DNA of 64,000 nt from Acidovorax sp. 107 (GTDB lineage Bacteria; Pseudomonadota; Gammaproteobacteria; Burkholderiales; Burkholderiaceae_C), in assembly GCF_003058055.1 (NCBI RefSeq), contig NZ_QBTZ01000001.1, positions 3,614,001 through 3,678,000 on the forward strand, in the 5' to 3' direction. A program made the translations under genes and the position numbers. Each line of letters begins with the position of its first letter. The first letter of the stretch is position 1. The notes beneath the pieces were generated by a model. That model was not told the DNA's origin. It worked only from the letters and a program-made list of their open reading frames with translations, and made no database searches. Below, in pieces: positions 24,585 to 33,433 of the stretch.

Positions 24585-26084
24585 TCAGAAGCGCGGCAGA
24601 TCGGGGTGCTTGATCTGCCCCCCGCGCACCAGCATCTTCCCGTACTCTGCACACCGGTTCAGTGTGGGGATCACCTTGCCGGGGTTCAGTAACCCCGCGG
24701 GATCAAACGCGTGCTTGAGCCCGAACATCTGCGCGTTCTCTGCCGCAGAAAACTGCACGCACATGCTGTTGAGCTTCTCCACGCCCACGCCATGCTCACC
24801 CGTCACCGTGCCGCCCATGGCCACGCTGGTTTCCAGGATGTCGGCGCCAAACAGCTCGCAGCGGTGCAGCTGGTCGGCATCGTTCGCATCGAACAGGATC
24901 AGCGGGTGCAGGTTGCCGTCGCCCGCGTGGAACACGTTGGCGCAGCGCAGCTGGTATTTCTTTTCCATCTCCTGGATGGCGAGCAGGATGTCGGCCAGGC
25001 GCTTGCGCGGGATGGTCGAGTCCATGCACATGTAGTCGGGGCTGATGCGGCCGCTGGCGGGGAAGGCGTTTTTGCGGCCACTCCAGAAGCGCAGGCGTTC
25101 GGCCTCGTCGCGGCTCACGCTGATGGCGGTGGCGCCCGCAGTGCGCAGCACCTCGCTCATGCGGCCGATTTCTTCTTCCACTTCTTCGGGGGTGCCGTCG
25201 CTCTCGCACAGCAGGATGGCCTCGGCGCTCAGGTCGTAGCCTGCATGCACAAAGTCTTCGACGGCGGCGGTCATGGGCTTGTCCATCATCTCCAGCCCGG
25301 CGGGGATGATGCCGGCGGCGATCACGGCGGCCACCGCATCGCCTGCCTTGCGTACGTCGTCAAAGCTGGCCATGATGCAGCGCGCCAGCAGGGGCTTGGG
25401 GATGAGCTTGACGGTGACCTCGGTGGTCACGGCCAGCATGCCCTCGCTGCCAATGACGGCGGCCAGCAGGTCGTAGCCGGGGGCGTCCAGCGCCTCGCTG
25501 CCAAATTCGACGGGATCGCCCTCCACCGTGAATCCCTTCACCTTGAGCACGTTGTGCACCGTGAGGCCGTATTTCAGGCAGTGCACGCCACCCGAGTTCT
25601 CGGCCACGTTGCCGCCGATGGTGCAGGCGATCTGGCTGCTGGGGTCGGGCGCGTAATACAGGCCGTAGGGCGCCGCGGCCTCGCTGATGGCCAGGTTGCG
25701 CACGCCGCACTGCACCACGGCCGTGCGGCTTTCGAGGTTGATGTCGAGGATGCGGTTGAACTTGGCCAGTGACATCGTCACGCCCAGCGCATGGGGCATG
25801 GCCCCGCCCGATAGCCCCGTGCCCGCACCGCGCGCCACCACCGGCACCTGCAGCCGGTGGCACACCTGCAGCACGGCCTGCACCTCGTCGTAGGTTTCGG
25901 GCAGGCACACCACCAGGGGGCGCTGGCGGTAGGCGGTGAGGCCGTCGCATTCATACGGCGTGGTGTCTTCGCTGTGCCAGAGCAAGGCGTGCGCGGGCAC
26001 CACGCGGCTCAAGGCCTGGACCACTTCGGCCTGGCGTGCGGCGCGTTCGGACAGGGCTGCGGTGGGGTCGGCGGCAGTGTTCAT
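24585..26084 (-). CDS. glcD: FAD-linked 2-hydroxyacid oxidase, GlcD-like
   Basis: The 499-residue flavoprotein has a PCMH-type FAD-binding domain (VPVVARGAGTGLSGGAMPHA near 85; ACTIGGNVAENSGGVHCLKYG near 155) and the FAD-oxidase C domain ending with GNLHPLILFD, TVTGEHGVGVEK and LKHAFDPAGLLNPGK. It oxidises glycolate or D-lactate. Partner subunits GlcE and GlcF are not adjacent, so it may act alone as a D-lactate-type enzyme or pair with subunits elsewhere. It is translationally close to lrgA and lrgB, which may bring in its substrate. ATG 26084 gives the usual N-terminus. Confidence 0.88.
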   Translation of the reverse strand: MNTAADPTAALSERAARQAEVVQALSRVVPAHALLWHSEDTTPYECDGLTAYRQRPLVVCLPETYDEVQAVLQVCHRLQVPVVARGAGTGLSGGAMPHALGVTMSLAKFNRILDINLESRTAVVQCGVRNLAISEAAAPYGLYYAPDPSSQIACTIGGNVAENSGGVHCLKYGLTVHNVLKVKGFTVEGDPVEFGSEALDAPGYDLLAAVIGSEGMLAVTTEVTVKLIPKPLLARCIMASFDDVRKAGDAVAAVIAAGIIPAGLEMMDKPMTAAVEDFVHAGYDLSAEAILLCESDGTPEEVEEEIGRMSEVLRTAGATAISVSRDEAERLRFWSGRKNAFPASGRISPDYMCMDSTIPRKRLADILLAIQEMEKKYQLRCANVFHAGDGNLHPLILFDANDADQLHRCELFGADILETSVAMGGTVTGEHGVGVEKLNSMCVQFSAAENAQMFGLKHAFDPAGLLNPGKVIPTLNRCAEYGKMLVRGGQIKHPDLPRF

Positions 26085-26166
26085 GGCTGTCACTGTAGGG
26101 GATGGCTGGGTGCCCGGGCTTGAGCTTTTCTGCAGGGGATTGTGAAAAACACCGGATTGCTCACCA

Positions 26167-26218
26167 ATTGATAGCTGCCGGCGTTTGTTGGACAAGCACT
26201 AGAGGCAAATTTTTGCCC
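26167..26218 (+). repeat. Interspersed repeat, copy 6
   Basis: Reads TTGATAGCTGCCGGCG, then GACAAGCACTAGAGGC and AAATTTTTGCCC. It lies in the 240-base gap upstream of the glcD-type gene; nothing else is recognised in the gap. Confidence 0.65.
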
Positions 26219-26324
26219 GAACTTGGTGGAGGAGGGCGCGCCTCGGGCGAGGGCTGCGTCACCCTTCCCGGCGCAGCCGAGAGAAGGGGGAGGGCGCCAA
26301 AGGCGACTCAGGGGGATGCCTCTA

Positions 26325-27230
26325 CTACGCCATGGTTTTGCGCAGCCATTCGGCAAACGCTGCGCACTCCCACCGGTCCATGGTGCCCGTGCGCCAGCAC
26401 AGGTAGTGCGCGTGGGGGCTGGCGGTGTCGGTGGCAAACAGGCGCACCAGCGTGCCGTTCTCCAGCCAGGGGGCCCCGAGCTTGAGGCGCACCAGCGCCA
26501 CGCCCATGCCGGCGGCGGCGCCGTCGCACATCAGGCCGATGTCGTTGAACTGCGAGCCCTCGCTGGGCTCGGCCCAGTCGAGGCCGGTGGCGGCAAACCA
26601 GGTGCGCCAGGGCTCCAGCGGGCTGCGCAGCAGGGGCACACCTTCAAGGTCTTCGGGGTGGTCGAACGGGCCGTGCTCGCGCACGAAGGCGGGTGAGGCC
26701 AGGGGCGTGACCACGTCGCGCGCAATCTCCGCGTGCTCGACATCGGCATAGTGGCCGGCTCCAAAGCGCACCATCAGGTCGGCGTCCTCGGCCACCACGT
26801 CCAGCAGCGGAATGGACACCTGCAGCGCCAGGTCGATTTCGGGGTAGGCCTCGGTGAACTGGCGCAGGCGCGGGATCAGGATGGCGCGCGCAAACGTAGG
26901 CGTGACGGCCAGCTTGAGCCTGCGCCGCCCGGGGGCTGCCACGGCGCCCGGAAACCGTTGCAGCGCGCCCAAGCCTTCGCGCACATGGGCGAGATAGGCG
27001 CTGCCCTCGGTGGTCAGCGAAAAATCAGCCCGACCGAACAGCTGTACGCCCAGGATCTGTTCGAGCTGCTTGACCCGGTGGCTCACGGCGCTGGGCGTCA
27101 CGCACAGCTCGTCGGCGGTCTGCGTCACGCTGCGCAGGCGCGCCAAGGCCTCGAAGGTCAGCAGGCACTGGATGGGCGGGATGCGCCGCGCCGCGCTGCT
27201 GAGGAAGGACGACGGGGCTGCCGTGGCCAT
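26325..27230 (-). CDS. LysR-family transcriptional regulator, GcvA-like
   Basis: Residues about 15-75 form the LysR helix-turn-helix (CLLTFEALARLRSVTQTADE, then CVTPSAVSHRVKQLEQIL), with an effector domain after it. PSAVSHRVKQLE resembles the GcvA subgroup. The start lies 10 bases after the purU stop, so it is probably cotranscribed with purU, unlike the usual divergent LysR arrangement. Because PurU and GcvA both bear on one-carbon metabolism, a link is possible but only inferred. Confidence 0.85.
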   Translation of the reverse strand: MATAAPSSFLSSAARRIPPIQCLLTFEALARLRSVTQTADELCVTPSAVSHRVKQLEQILGVQLFGRADFSLTTEGSAYLAHVREGLGALQRFPGAVAAPGRRRLKLAVTPTFARAILIPRLRQFTEAYPEIDLALQVSIPLLDVVAEDADLMVRFGAGHYADVEHAEIARDVVTPLASPAFVREHGPFDHPEDLEGVPLLRSPLEPWRTWFAATGLDWAEPSEGSQFNDIGLMCDGAAAGMGVALVRLKLGAPWLENGTLVRLFATDTASPHAHYLCWRTGTMDRWECAAFAEWLRKTMA

Positions 27231-27239
27231 GGGCAGGCT

Positions 27240-28088
27240 TTATCTGAAGATCACGGTCTTGTGGCCGTTCAGGATCACGCGGTGCTCGCTGTGCCACTTC
27301 ACGGCGCGGGCCAGCACCTGGCTTTCGGTGTCGCGGCCCCGGGCGGTGAGGTCTTCCACCGTGTCGGTGTGGTCGGCACGGGCCACGTCCTGCTCAATGA
27401 TCGGACCTTCGTCCAGGTCGGCCGTCACGTAGTGGGCGGTGGCGCCGATCAGCTTCACGCCCCGGTCATGGGCCTGGTAGTAAGGCTTGGCGCCCTTGAA
27501 GCTGGGCAGGAAGCTGTGGTGAATGTTGATCGCCCGACCGGCCAATTTTTGACACAGATCAAGAGAAAGGACCTGCATGTAACGGGCCAGCACCACCAGT
27601 TCGGCCCCTTCGGCCTCGATAATCTCCAGCTGCCTGGCTTCGGCCTGGGGTTTGGTGGCGGCAGTCACCGGGATGTGGTGGAACGGCACGTTGTAGCTGG
27701 CCGCGAGCTGGTAAAAGTCGCGGTGGTTGCTGATGATGGCGCGGATGTCGATGGGCAGCAGGCCACTCTTGCAGCGGAACAGCAGGTCGTTCAGGCAATG
27801 GCCTTCCTTGCTGACCAGGAGCACGGTTTTCATCGGCGCTGCTGTGGCGTGCAGGCGCCAATGCATCTTGTTGGGCTCGGCAAACGCGGCCAGGCGGGTC
27901 TTGAGCGTTGCATGGTCATGCTGATCGCAGGCAAACTGCACACGCATGAAGAAGAGGCCGGTATCGTGGTCGTTGTACTGTGCTGCTTCTTCGATGTTGC
28001 CGCCGTGCTCCAGCAAAAAGCCCGAGACGGCGTGCACCAGCCCCAGGCGGTCGGGGCAGGACAGGGTAAGGATGTAGGCGTTGGTCAT
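27240..28088 (-). CDS. purU: Formyltetrahydrofolate deformylase
   Basis: The protein has 282 residues. An N-terminal ACT domain (ILTLSCPDRLGLVHAVSGFL) precedes a formyltransferase-fold domain with VLLVSKEGHCLNDLLFR, the active-site loop INIHHSFLPSFKGAKPY and IGATAHYVTADLDEGPII. It hydrolyses 10-formyl-THF to formate and THF, balancing one-carbon pools and supplying formate for purine synthesis. The start at 28088 gives the normal length. The gene is divergent from the GGDEF/EAL gene with 71 bases between the starts. Confidence 0.95.
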   Translation of the reverse strand: MTNAYILTLSCPDRLGLVHAVSGFLLEHGGNIEEAAQYNDHDTGLFFMRVQFACDQHDHATLKTRLAAFAEPNKMHWRLHATAAPMKTVLLVSKEGHCLNDLLFRCKSGLLPIDIRAIISNHRDFYQLAASYNVPFHHIPVTAATKPQAEARQLEIIEAEGAELVVLARYMQVLSLDLCQKLAGRAINIHHSFLPSFKGAKPYYQAHDRGVKLIGATAHYVTADLDEGPIIEQDVARADHTDTVEDLTARGRDTESQVLARAVKWHSEHRVILNGHKTVIFR

Positions 28089-28159
28089 AGCTGTGCAATT
28101 GTCGCAGCAAGGGCCATGGACCGCGAAACCGTGGAACCGTGAATCCAACAAGGAGCGCA

Positions 28160-30481
28160 ATGGGCAACGAGGGCTATGCCTCATCACTGGTCCCCTGGCG
28201 GGGCATGCTGCTGTACCTGGTGCTGGGGGTGGCCTGGGTGTTTGCGGGTGATGCGTTGCTGGCCCACTGGGTGACCGACCCAGTCCTGCTGACCCGTTTT
28301 CAGACCTGGAAGGGCTGGGGCTATGTGGCGCTGACCAGCGGCCTGGCCTGGTGGCTGCTGCGGCGCATGCGCCGGGCCGAAAAGGTACGCATGGCCATGG
28401 CGCAGGAGCTGACGCAGATCGTGCGCCATGCGCCGGCCGGGTTTGTGCGGGTGGCGCTGGACGGCCGCTTTTTGTGGGCCAACACCCGCCTGTGCGACCT
28501 GCTGGGCGCCACTCCGGCGCAGACGCTGGGCCTCAATTTCCGCGATGTGATGATTGCCCAGGACCGCGACTGGGCCGCGTCCCAGTTGGAGCGCCTGCTG
28601 GCCGGCGAGATCGACCACTACGTGGGCGAACGCCATTGCCTGCGCCTGGACAACAACCGCCGGGTCCCCGTGCTGTGCACCGTGACGCTGGCGCCTGCCG
28701 TGGGGGACGAGCCTGCGCACCTGGTGTGTGTGGTGCAGGACCTCGACGAGATCAAGGCTGCGCGCGCTGCGCTGCAGCGCAGCGAGGCCCGCCAGCGCCT
28801 GGCGGCCACGGTGGTGGACAACACCATGGAAGGCGTGGTCGTGACCGACGCGGACAGCCGCATCCTGTCGGTCAACGCCGCGTTCACCCGTCTGCTGGGC
28901 TACACCGAGGAGGAGCTGCTGGGCAAGACGCCCCGCGTGTTCAAGTCGGGCCGCCACGACAAGGCCTTTTATGAAGCCATGTGGGCGGCGCTGACCGAGA
29001 CCGGGTACTGGCAGGGCGAGATCTGGAACCGCCGCAAGAACGGCGAGATCTTCCCGGAGCACATGTCGCTGTCGGCGGTGCGCGACCCGGCGGGCGAGAT
29101 CACGCACTACGTGTGCATGTTCACCGACATCTCCGAAGAAAAGGCCCAGCAGCGGCAACTGGAATATCTGGCGCACAACGACCCACTCACCGGCCTGTCC
29201 AACCGCACCTGGTTTGGGCACCAGCTGGAGCTGGCAGTGCAGGAGGCGCAGGTGAGCGGTGAGCACATTGCGGTGCTGCTGCTCAACCTGGACCGGTTCA
29301 AGGACGTGAACGACAGCTACGGCCATGCCACGGGGGACGAAGTGCTCAAGCACATCGCGCGGCAGGTGCAGTCGGCCCTGCGGCCCGGGGATGTGCTGGG
29401 GCGCATGGCGGGCGACGAGCTGGCCGTGGTGGCGCGCCACCTGCGCCATGCCGATGGCGCCGCCGCCGTGGCGCGGCACCTGATCCGCGCCGTGGCCGAG
29501 CCCTGGCGCTCACCCGACGGGCTGGAGGTGGTGGCCGGCGTCAGCGTGGGCATCTGCATGTTCCCCGAGCACGCAGGCACCACCGAGCTGCTGTTGCAGG
29601 GCGCCCACGCGGCGGTCTACGGGGCCAAGGCGCGGGGGCGGGGCGCCTGGTGCTTCTTCCATGAGGCCATGACCCAGGCGGCTCGCGAGCGGCTGGAGCT
29701 GGAGTCGCGCCTGCGCCTGGCGCTGGCCCAGGGCCATCTGCAGATGTACTACCAGCCCCAGATCGACATTGCCACGGGCCGCATCCAGGGCGCCGAAGCC
29801 CTGGTGCGCTGGAACGACCCGCAGGAGGGGCTGATCTCGCCCGCACGCTTCATCCCGGTGGCCGAGACCTCGGGCGTGATCGGTCCGCTGGGTGAATGGG
29901 TGGTGCGCGAGGTCTGCCGCCAGGGCCAGCAATGGCGCGATGCGGGGCTGCCCGAGTTGACGCTGGCGCTGAACGTGTCGCCGCGCCAGTTCCACCTGAC
30001 CGATCTGGCCGGCTGCACGGCGGCCGCGCTGCAGGCCAGCGGCTTCCCGGCCGCGCTGCTGGAGCTGGAGATCACCGAAAGCGCGCTGGCCGAGCGCACC
30101 GAAGAGGCCCGCCAGGTGTTGGTGCGCCTGCGGGAGCTGGGGGTGCGCATCGCGGTGGATGACTTTGGCACGGGCTACTCGTCGCTGGCACAGCTCAAGC
30201 GGTTTCCCATCGACGTGCTCAAGATCGACCAGGGTTTCATTCGCGACATTCCGCAAAGCGAGGACGACATGGCCATCAGCGCCGCCATCATCGCCATGGG
30301 ACACAGCATGGGCCTGTCGGTGCTGGCCGAGGGCGTGGAGACCGAGGGCCAGCTGGCCTTTCTGCGCGCCCGGGGCTGCGACGCCTACCAAGGTTACCTG
30401 TGCAGCCGCCCCGTGCCTGCCGATGATTTTGGGGCGCTGCTGCGCGCACAGGCGGTGCCTGCCGCTGCGGCTCAGGGTTGA
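28160..30481 (+). CDS. Membrane PAS-GGDEF-EAL cyclic-di-GMP signalling protein
   Basis: This 773-residue protein has two membrane helices (about 16-32 and 53-70), two PAS domains (about 85-200 and 210-325), GGDEF (about 335-500) and EAL (about 510-760). The GGDEF site is degenerate, AGDEL at 417-421, so cyclase activity is doubtful. The EAL domain keeps EAL at 546-548, DDFGTGYSSL, KIDQGFI and a VLAEGVETEG segment, so it is probably an active c-di-GMP phosphodiesterase with GGDEF as a regulatory GTP site. ATG 28160 follows an AGGAG ribosome-binding site by 5 bases. Confidence 0.9.
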   Translation: MGNEGYASSLVPWRGMLLYLVLGVAWVFAGDALLAHWVTDPVLLTRFQTWKGWGYVALTSGLAWWLLRRMRRAEKVRMAMAQELTQIVRHAPAGFVRVALDGRFLWANTRLCDLLGATPAQTLGLNFRDVMIAQDRDWAASQLERLLAGEIDHYVGERHCLRLDNNRRVPVLCTVTLAPAVGDEPAHLVCVVQDLDEIKAARAALQRSEARQRLAATVVDNTMEGVVVTDADSRILSVNAAFTRLLGYTEEELLGKTPRVFKSGRHDKAFYEAMWAALTETGYWQGEIWNRRKNGEIFPEHMSLSAVRDPAGEITHYVCMFTDISEEKAQQRQLEYLAHNDPLTGLSNRTWFGHQLELAVQEAQVSGEHIAVLLLNLDRFKDVNDSYGHATGDEVLKHIARQVQSALRPGDVLGRMAGDELAVVARHLRHADGAAAVARHLIRAVAEPWRSPDGLEVVAGVSVGICMFPEHAGTTELLLQGAHAAVYGAKARGRGAWCFFHEAMTQAARERLELESRLRLALAQGHLQMYYQPQIDIATGRIQGAEALVRWNDPQEGLISPARFIPVAETSGVIGPLGEWVVREVCRQGQQWRDAGLPELTLALNVSPRQFHLTDLAGCTAAALQASGFPAALLELEITESALAERTEEARQVLVRLRELGVRIAVDDFGTGYSSLAQLKRFPIDVLKIDQGFIRDIPQSEDDMAISAAIIAMGHSMGLSVLAEGVETEGQLAFLRARGCDAYQGYLCSRPVPADDFGALLRAQAVPAAAAQG

Positions 30482-30491
30482 AAAGGCGCGC

Positions 30492-31424
30492 TCAGACCTT
30501 TTGACCGGGCGGCGCAGGGCGCCATTGCTCGCGCAGCTCTGTGCATGCATCGCGCGGGGGCAGCGGCGGGGTCAGGACCACGGCATCTGCTTCTGCACCT
30601 GATTTGATAGCGGCTGAAGCATGTTCTACCTGCGCTATCACCACTTTTGACACCAAAGTTGCCGGCCAATGCGTTGGCACACCCAGGTGGCGCAGCACGT
30701 GGCCGCCGCCAGCCACCAGCAGCACCGTCTGGCCGGAGCGCAACGCCTCCTGGGCCGTCTGGGCCATGCTGGCGTCGCGGGCGATCTGGATGCGTGTCAT
30801 GGGCGCTATTTGCGATTCGGGCAACAGGCCGCAATGGCCGTCCCGCACGGCCTGTTGCTGCTGCGCCAGCTCTGGGGCGGGCAGGTGCTGGTCCCAGGCG
30901 GTATTGGCCATGGCGGCGCGCATGCGGGCGCGGGGCAGGTTGCCACCCAGCACGGGCACCCCGGCGCCCACGGCGGCCATCACCACCGGGCCGTAGGCCT
31001 TCCAGGGCCAGGCCGCGTCGTTCCACTGCAGGGCGGCTTGGGCCTGCGCCTCGCTGGCATCGCGCGGCAGGCCCCGGGTGCTGTGGCCCCGCTCGGCCAT
31101 TTCCATCACGAGGGCTGCAAGCTGACCGCGCCCAGCCAGCCAGGCCACCGCCTCGCGCTGCAGGCGCTGGTGGTCGGGCGCATCGTGCTGCTCGCCCAGC
31201 AACAGCACATCGGCGGGCAGGAGGTGCTGCAGGCGTTCGGTCCAGGACGCTGCGGGCGACCCGGGATTGGCCGGGTCGGTCAGGGGTGGAGGCGGGGATG
31301 CCTTGGCGGAATGGCCCGCGCAGCCTGACAGGGCCCCCAGGCTGGCCAGTGCCCAGGCTGCGGCCCAGGGGCGCCAGGCCGTTGCAAGGGTGGCGAATGA
31401 GAGAAGGGGGTTCTGCGTGTGCAT
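30492..31424 (-). CDS. ChaN-family lipoprotein
   Basis: The signal peptide ends with a lipobox (LGALSGC, Cys near 35). The ChaN-type domain includes VLLLGEQHDAPDHQRLQREA near 75, ALVMEMAERGHS and a C-terminal VLLVAGGGHVLRHLGVP. Known ChaN proteins bind haem and may take part in iron uptake at the outer membrane. The gene ends 10 bases from the convergent GGDEF/EAL gene. A repeat copy gives about 17 residues (VIAQVEHASAAIKSG) before the C-terminus. It is divergent from narX. Confidence 0.82.
   Translation of the reverse strand: MHTQNPLLSFATLATAWRPWAAAWALASLGALSGCAGHSAKASPPPPLTDPANPGSPAASWTERLQHLLPADVLLLGEQHDAPDHQRLQREAVAWLAGRGQLAALVMEMAERGHSTRGLPRDASEAQAQAALQWNDAAWPWKAYGPVVMAAVGAGVPVLGGNLPRARMRAAMANTAWDQHLPAPELAQQQQAVRDGHCGLLPESQIAPMTRIQIARDASMAQTAQEALRSGQTVLLVAGGGHVLRHLGVPTHWPATLVSKVVIAQVEHASAAIKSGAEADAVVLTPPLPPRDACTELREQWRPAPPGQKV
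30601..30652 (+). repeat. Interspersed repeat, copy 7, within the ChaN-like gene
   Basis: Reads GATTTGATAGCGGCTGAAGC, then ATGTTCTACCTGCGCTATCA and CCACTTTTGAC. It is antisense to, and read through in frame by, the lipoprotein gene near its 3' end. Confidence 0.65.
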
Positions 31425-31448
31425 CCGGCCATGCTAGCGGGTGCAAAC

Positions 31449-31490
31449 TTGACTTAAGTCAAGAATTGCCCCATCCCCCTTGCCTACACT
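31449..31490 (+). promoter_or_regulatory. FNR-type box and -10 element of the narXL promoter
   Basis: The palindrome TTGAC-TTAA-GTCAA (31449-31462) differs from the FNR consensus only at the fifth and tenth bases. A -10 hexamer TACACT lies at 31485-31490. If transcription starts at 31497, the box centre is at -41.5, exactly the class II FNR position. That start coincides with the narX ATG, implying a leaderless message or a slightly different start. Confidence 0.65.
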
Positions 31491-31495
31491 GCGCC

Positions 31496-33433
31496 ATGCG
31501 CTCCAAGCCCTCGCTTTCCGCCAAGCTCCTCGCCATGGGCGCTGGCTTCCTGCTGGTGGCCCTGGCGTCCATCGGCTTGACGCTGTGGGTGACCTGGAAA
31601 CTCGAAGGGGGCGCTGCTGCGGTGAACGAGGCGGGCCGCCTGCGCATGAACATGCTGCGCATGGTGCTGGTGTTGCAGACCGAGCCACCTGAGGCGGTGC
31701 GTGACCGGGCGCGCCAGTTCGACGCCAGCCTGGAGCTGCTGCGCACGGGCGATCCGTCGCGCCCACTGGCCGTGCCGTGGAGCGACGAGACGCGCATGCG
31801 GTTCGACGGCATCCGTGCCCGGTGGACCGAGGCTCGCGCGGGTTGGGTCAGCGCCTTGCCCCCGGACCGCGCACAGATCCTGGTGGAGGCCGATGCCTTT
31901 GTGCAGCAGGTTGATGGCTTTGTGGACGCCATCGAGGTCCAGATCGCAGGCTGGACTGCCGCGCTGCACCTGTTCCAGCTGTTCATGATGGCACTGGCCA
32001 TTGTGGCCGCCGTGACCTTCATGGTGATGAGTTATCTGCTGGTCATCAACCCCGTGGCGCGCCTGCAGCAGGCCCAGGTCCGCCTGCGCCAGGGCGAGCT
32101 GGGTACGCGCCTGCCCGTCGATACCGATGACGAGTTCGGCCAGCTCTCGGCGGGCTTCAATCTCATGGCGCACGCGATGCAGGCGTCGCACGATGAGCTG
32201 GAACACAAGGTGCGGGAGAAGACCGCCAGCATCGCCGTGCAGAACCAGCGCTTGGCCGCGCTGTACGAGGTGAGCGCGCTGGCCTCGACCGCCAGCAGCC
32301 TGGAGCTGCTGGCGCAAGGCTTTGTCCAGCAGATCCGCCGGGTGGCGGGCGCTGACGCTGTGGCCGTGCGCTGGTCCAATGAAGCCAACGAGCGCTATGT
32401 GCTGCTGGCGGGTGACGGCCTGCCGGCGACCATGGCCGAGGGCGAGCATTGCCTGCACACGGGCAGCTGCCTGTGTGGTCAGCCGCAAGCCCAGGCGCGC
32501 ACCCGGGTGATCCCCATCACACCGTCCACGGACGTGGCCCTGCCGCACTGCCGGGATGCCGGGTTTGAAACCATGGTCACCATCCCCGTCAAGATGCAGT
32601 TGCGCATGCTGGGCGAGGTCAATCTGTTCTTCCGCTCACCGGTCGAGATGACCGACGAACTGCGCGACCTGCTCGAAGCCATGACGCGCCATCTGGCCAG
32701 CGCCATGGAGGGCCTGCGCGCCACCGCGCTGGAGCGAGAGGCCGCGGTGGCCGAAGAGCGAAGTCTGCTCGCGCGGGAGCTGCACGACTCGATTGCCCAG
32801 TCGCTGGCCTTCCTGAAGATCCAGACCCAGCTGCTGCGCGACGCCGTGGCCCGTGGTGATGTTGCCAAGCGCGACCGCAGCATCGGAGAGCTCGACATGG
32901 GCGTTCGCGAGTGCTACTCCGATGTGCGCGAGCTGCTGGTGCACTTTCGCACGCGTACCAGCGACGAGGACATCGAGTCCGCGCTGCGCGCCACGCTGTC
33001 CAAGTTCGAGCACCAGACCGGCATGGCGACCACGCTGGGCATGGTGGGCCACGGCTTGCCGCTGGCGCAGGACGTGCAGATCCAGGTGTTGCACATGGTG
33101 CAGGAGGCGCTGTCGAACGTGCGCAAGCATTCGGGCTCCACGCGGGTCGATTTGCTGGTGCACCGCCACCCGCGCTGGCGCTTCGAGGTGCAGGACAACG
33201 GCACCGGCTTTGACGTCACCTCCGTGCCGCCCGATTCGCTGCATGTGGGCCTGGGCATCATGCGCGAGCGGGCCCAACGCATTGGCGCCGTCGTGCAGGT
33301 GGAGTCCACACCGGGGCAGGGTACCCGCGTGTGCATTGAGCTGCCCTCCGTGGCGCCTGCCCAGGCAGTCGCTTTTGCCAAGACCACAGCGCCGGGGGCC
33401 GCAGCCTCTCCACAAACTGCCCCCACACCATGA
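31496..33433 (+). CDS. narX: Nitrate/nitrite sensor histidine kinase, NarX-type
   Basis: The order is: TM1 (about 14-32); a periplasmic nitrate-sensing domain with the P-box-like VNEAGRLRMNMLRMVL; TM2 (about 160-185); HAMP; a GAF-like central domain with a cysteine cluster at C319, C325, C327 and C352; and a HisKA_3 domain (LLARELHDSIAQSLAFLK, phosphoacceptor H430). The ATPase N box is EALSNVRKHS, followed by DNGTGFD and GLGIMRERA. It would phosphorylate the adjacent NarL when nitrate or nitrite is present. The ATG at 31496 was chosen, but a predicted promoter places the message start at this codon. Confidence 0.92.
   Translation: MRSKPSLSAKLLAMGAGFLLVALASIGLTLWVTWKLEGGAAAVNEAGRLRMNMLRMVLVLQTEPPEAVRDRARQFDASLELLRTGDPSRPLAVPWSDETRMRFDGIRARWTEARAGWVSALPPDRAQILVEADAFVQQVDGFVDAIEVQIAGWTAALHLFQLFMMALAIVAAVTFMVMSYLLVINPVARLQQAQVRLRQGELGTRLPVDTDDEFGQLSAGFNLMAHAMQASHDELEHKVREKTASIAVQNQRLAALYEVSALASTASSLELLAQGFVQQIRRVAGADAVAVRWSNEANERYVLLAGDGLPATMAEGEHCLHTGSCLCGQPQAQARTRVIPITPSTDVALPHCRDAGFETMVTIPVKMQLRMLGEVNLFFRSPVEMTDELRDLLEAMTRHLASAMEGLRATALEREAAVAEERSLLARELHDSIAQSLAFLKIQTQLLRDAVARGDVAKRDRSIGELDMGVRECYSDVRELLVHFRTRTSDEDIESALRATLSKFEHQTGMATTLGMVGHGLPLAQDVQIQVLHMVQEALSNVRKHSGSTRVDLLVHRHPRWRFEVQDNGTGFDVTSVPPDSLHVGLGIMRERAQRIGAVVQVESTPGQGTRVCIELPSVAPAQAVAFAKTTAPGAAASPQTAPTP

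Noticed and set aside
26100..26324. A small gene upstream of the glcD-type oxidase
   Set aside because: Open frames here overlap the repeat copy and have no ribosome-binding site or protein-like sequence.
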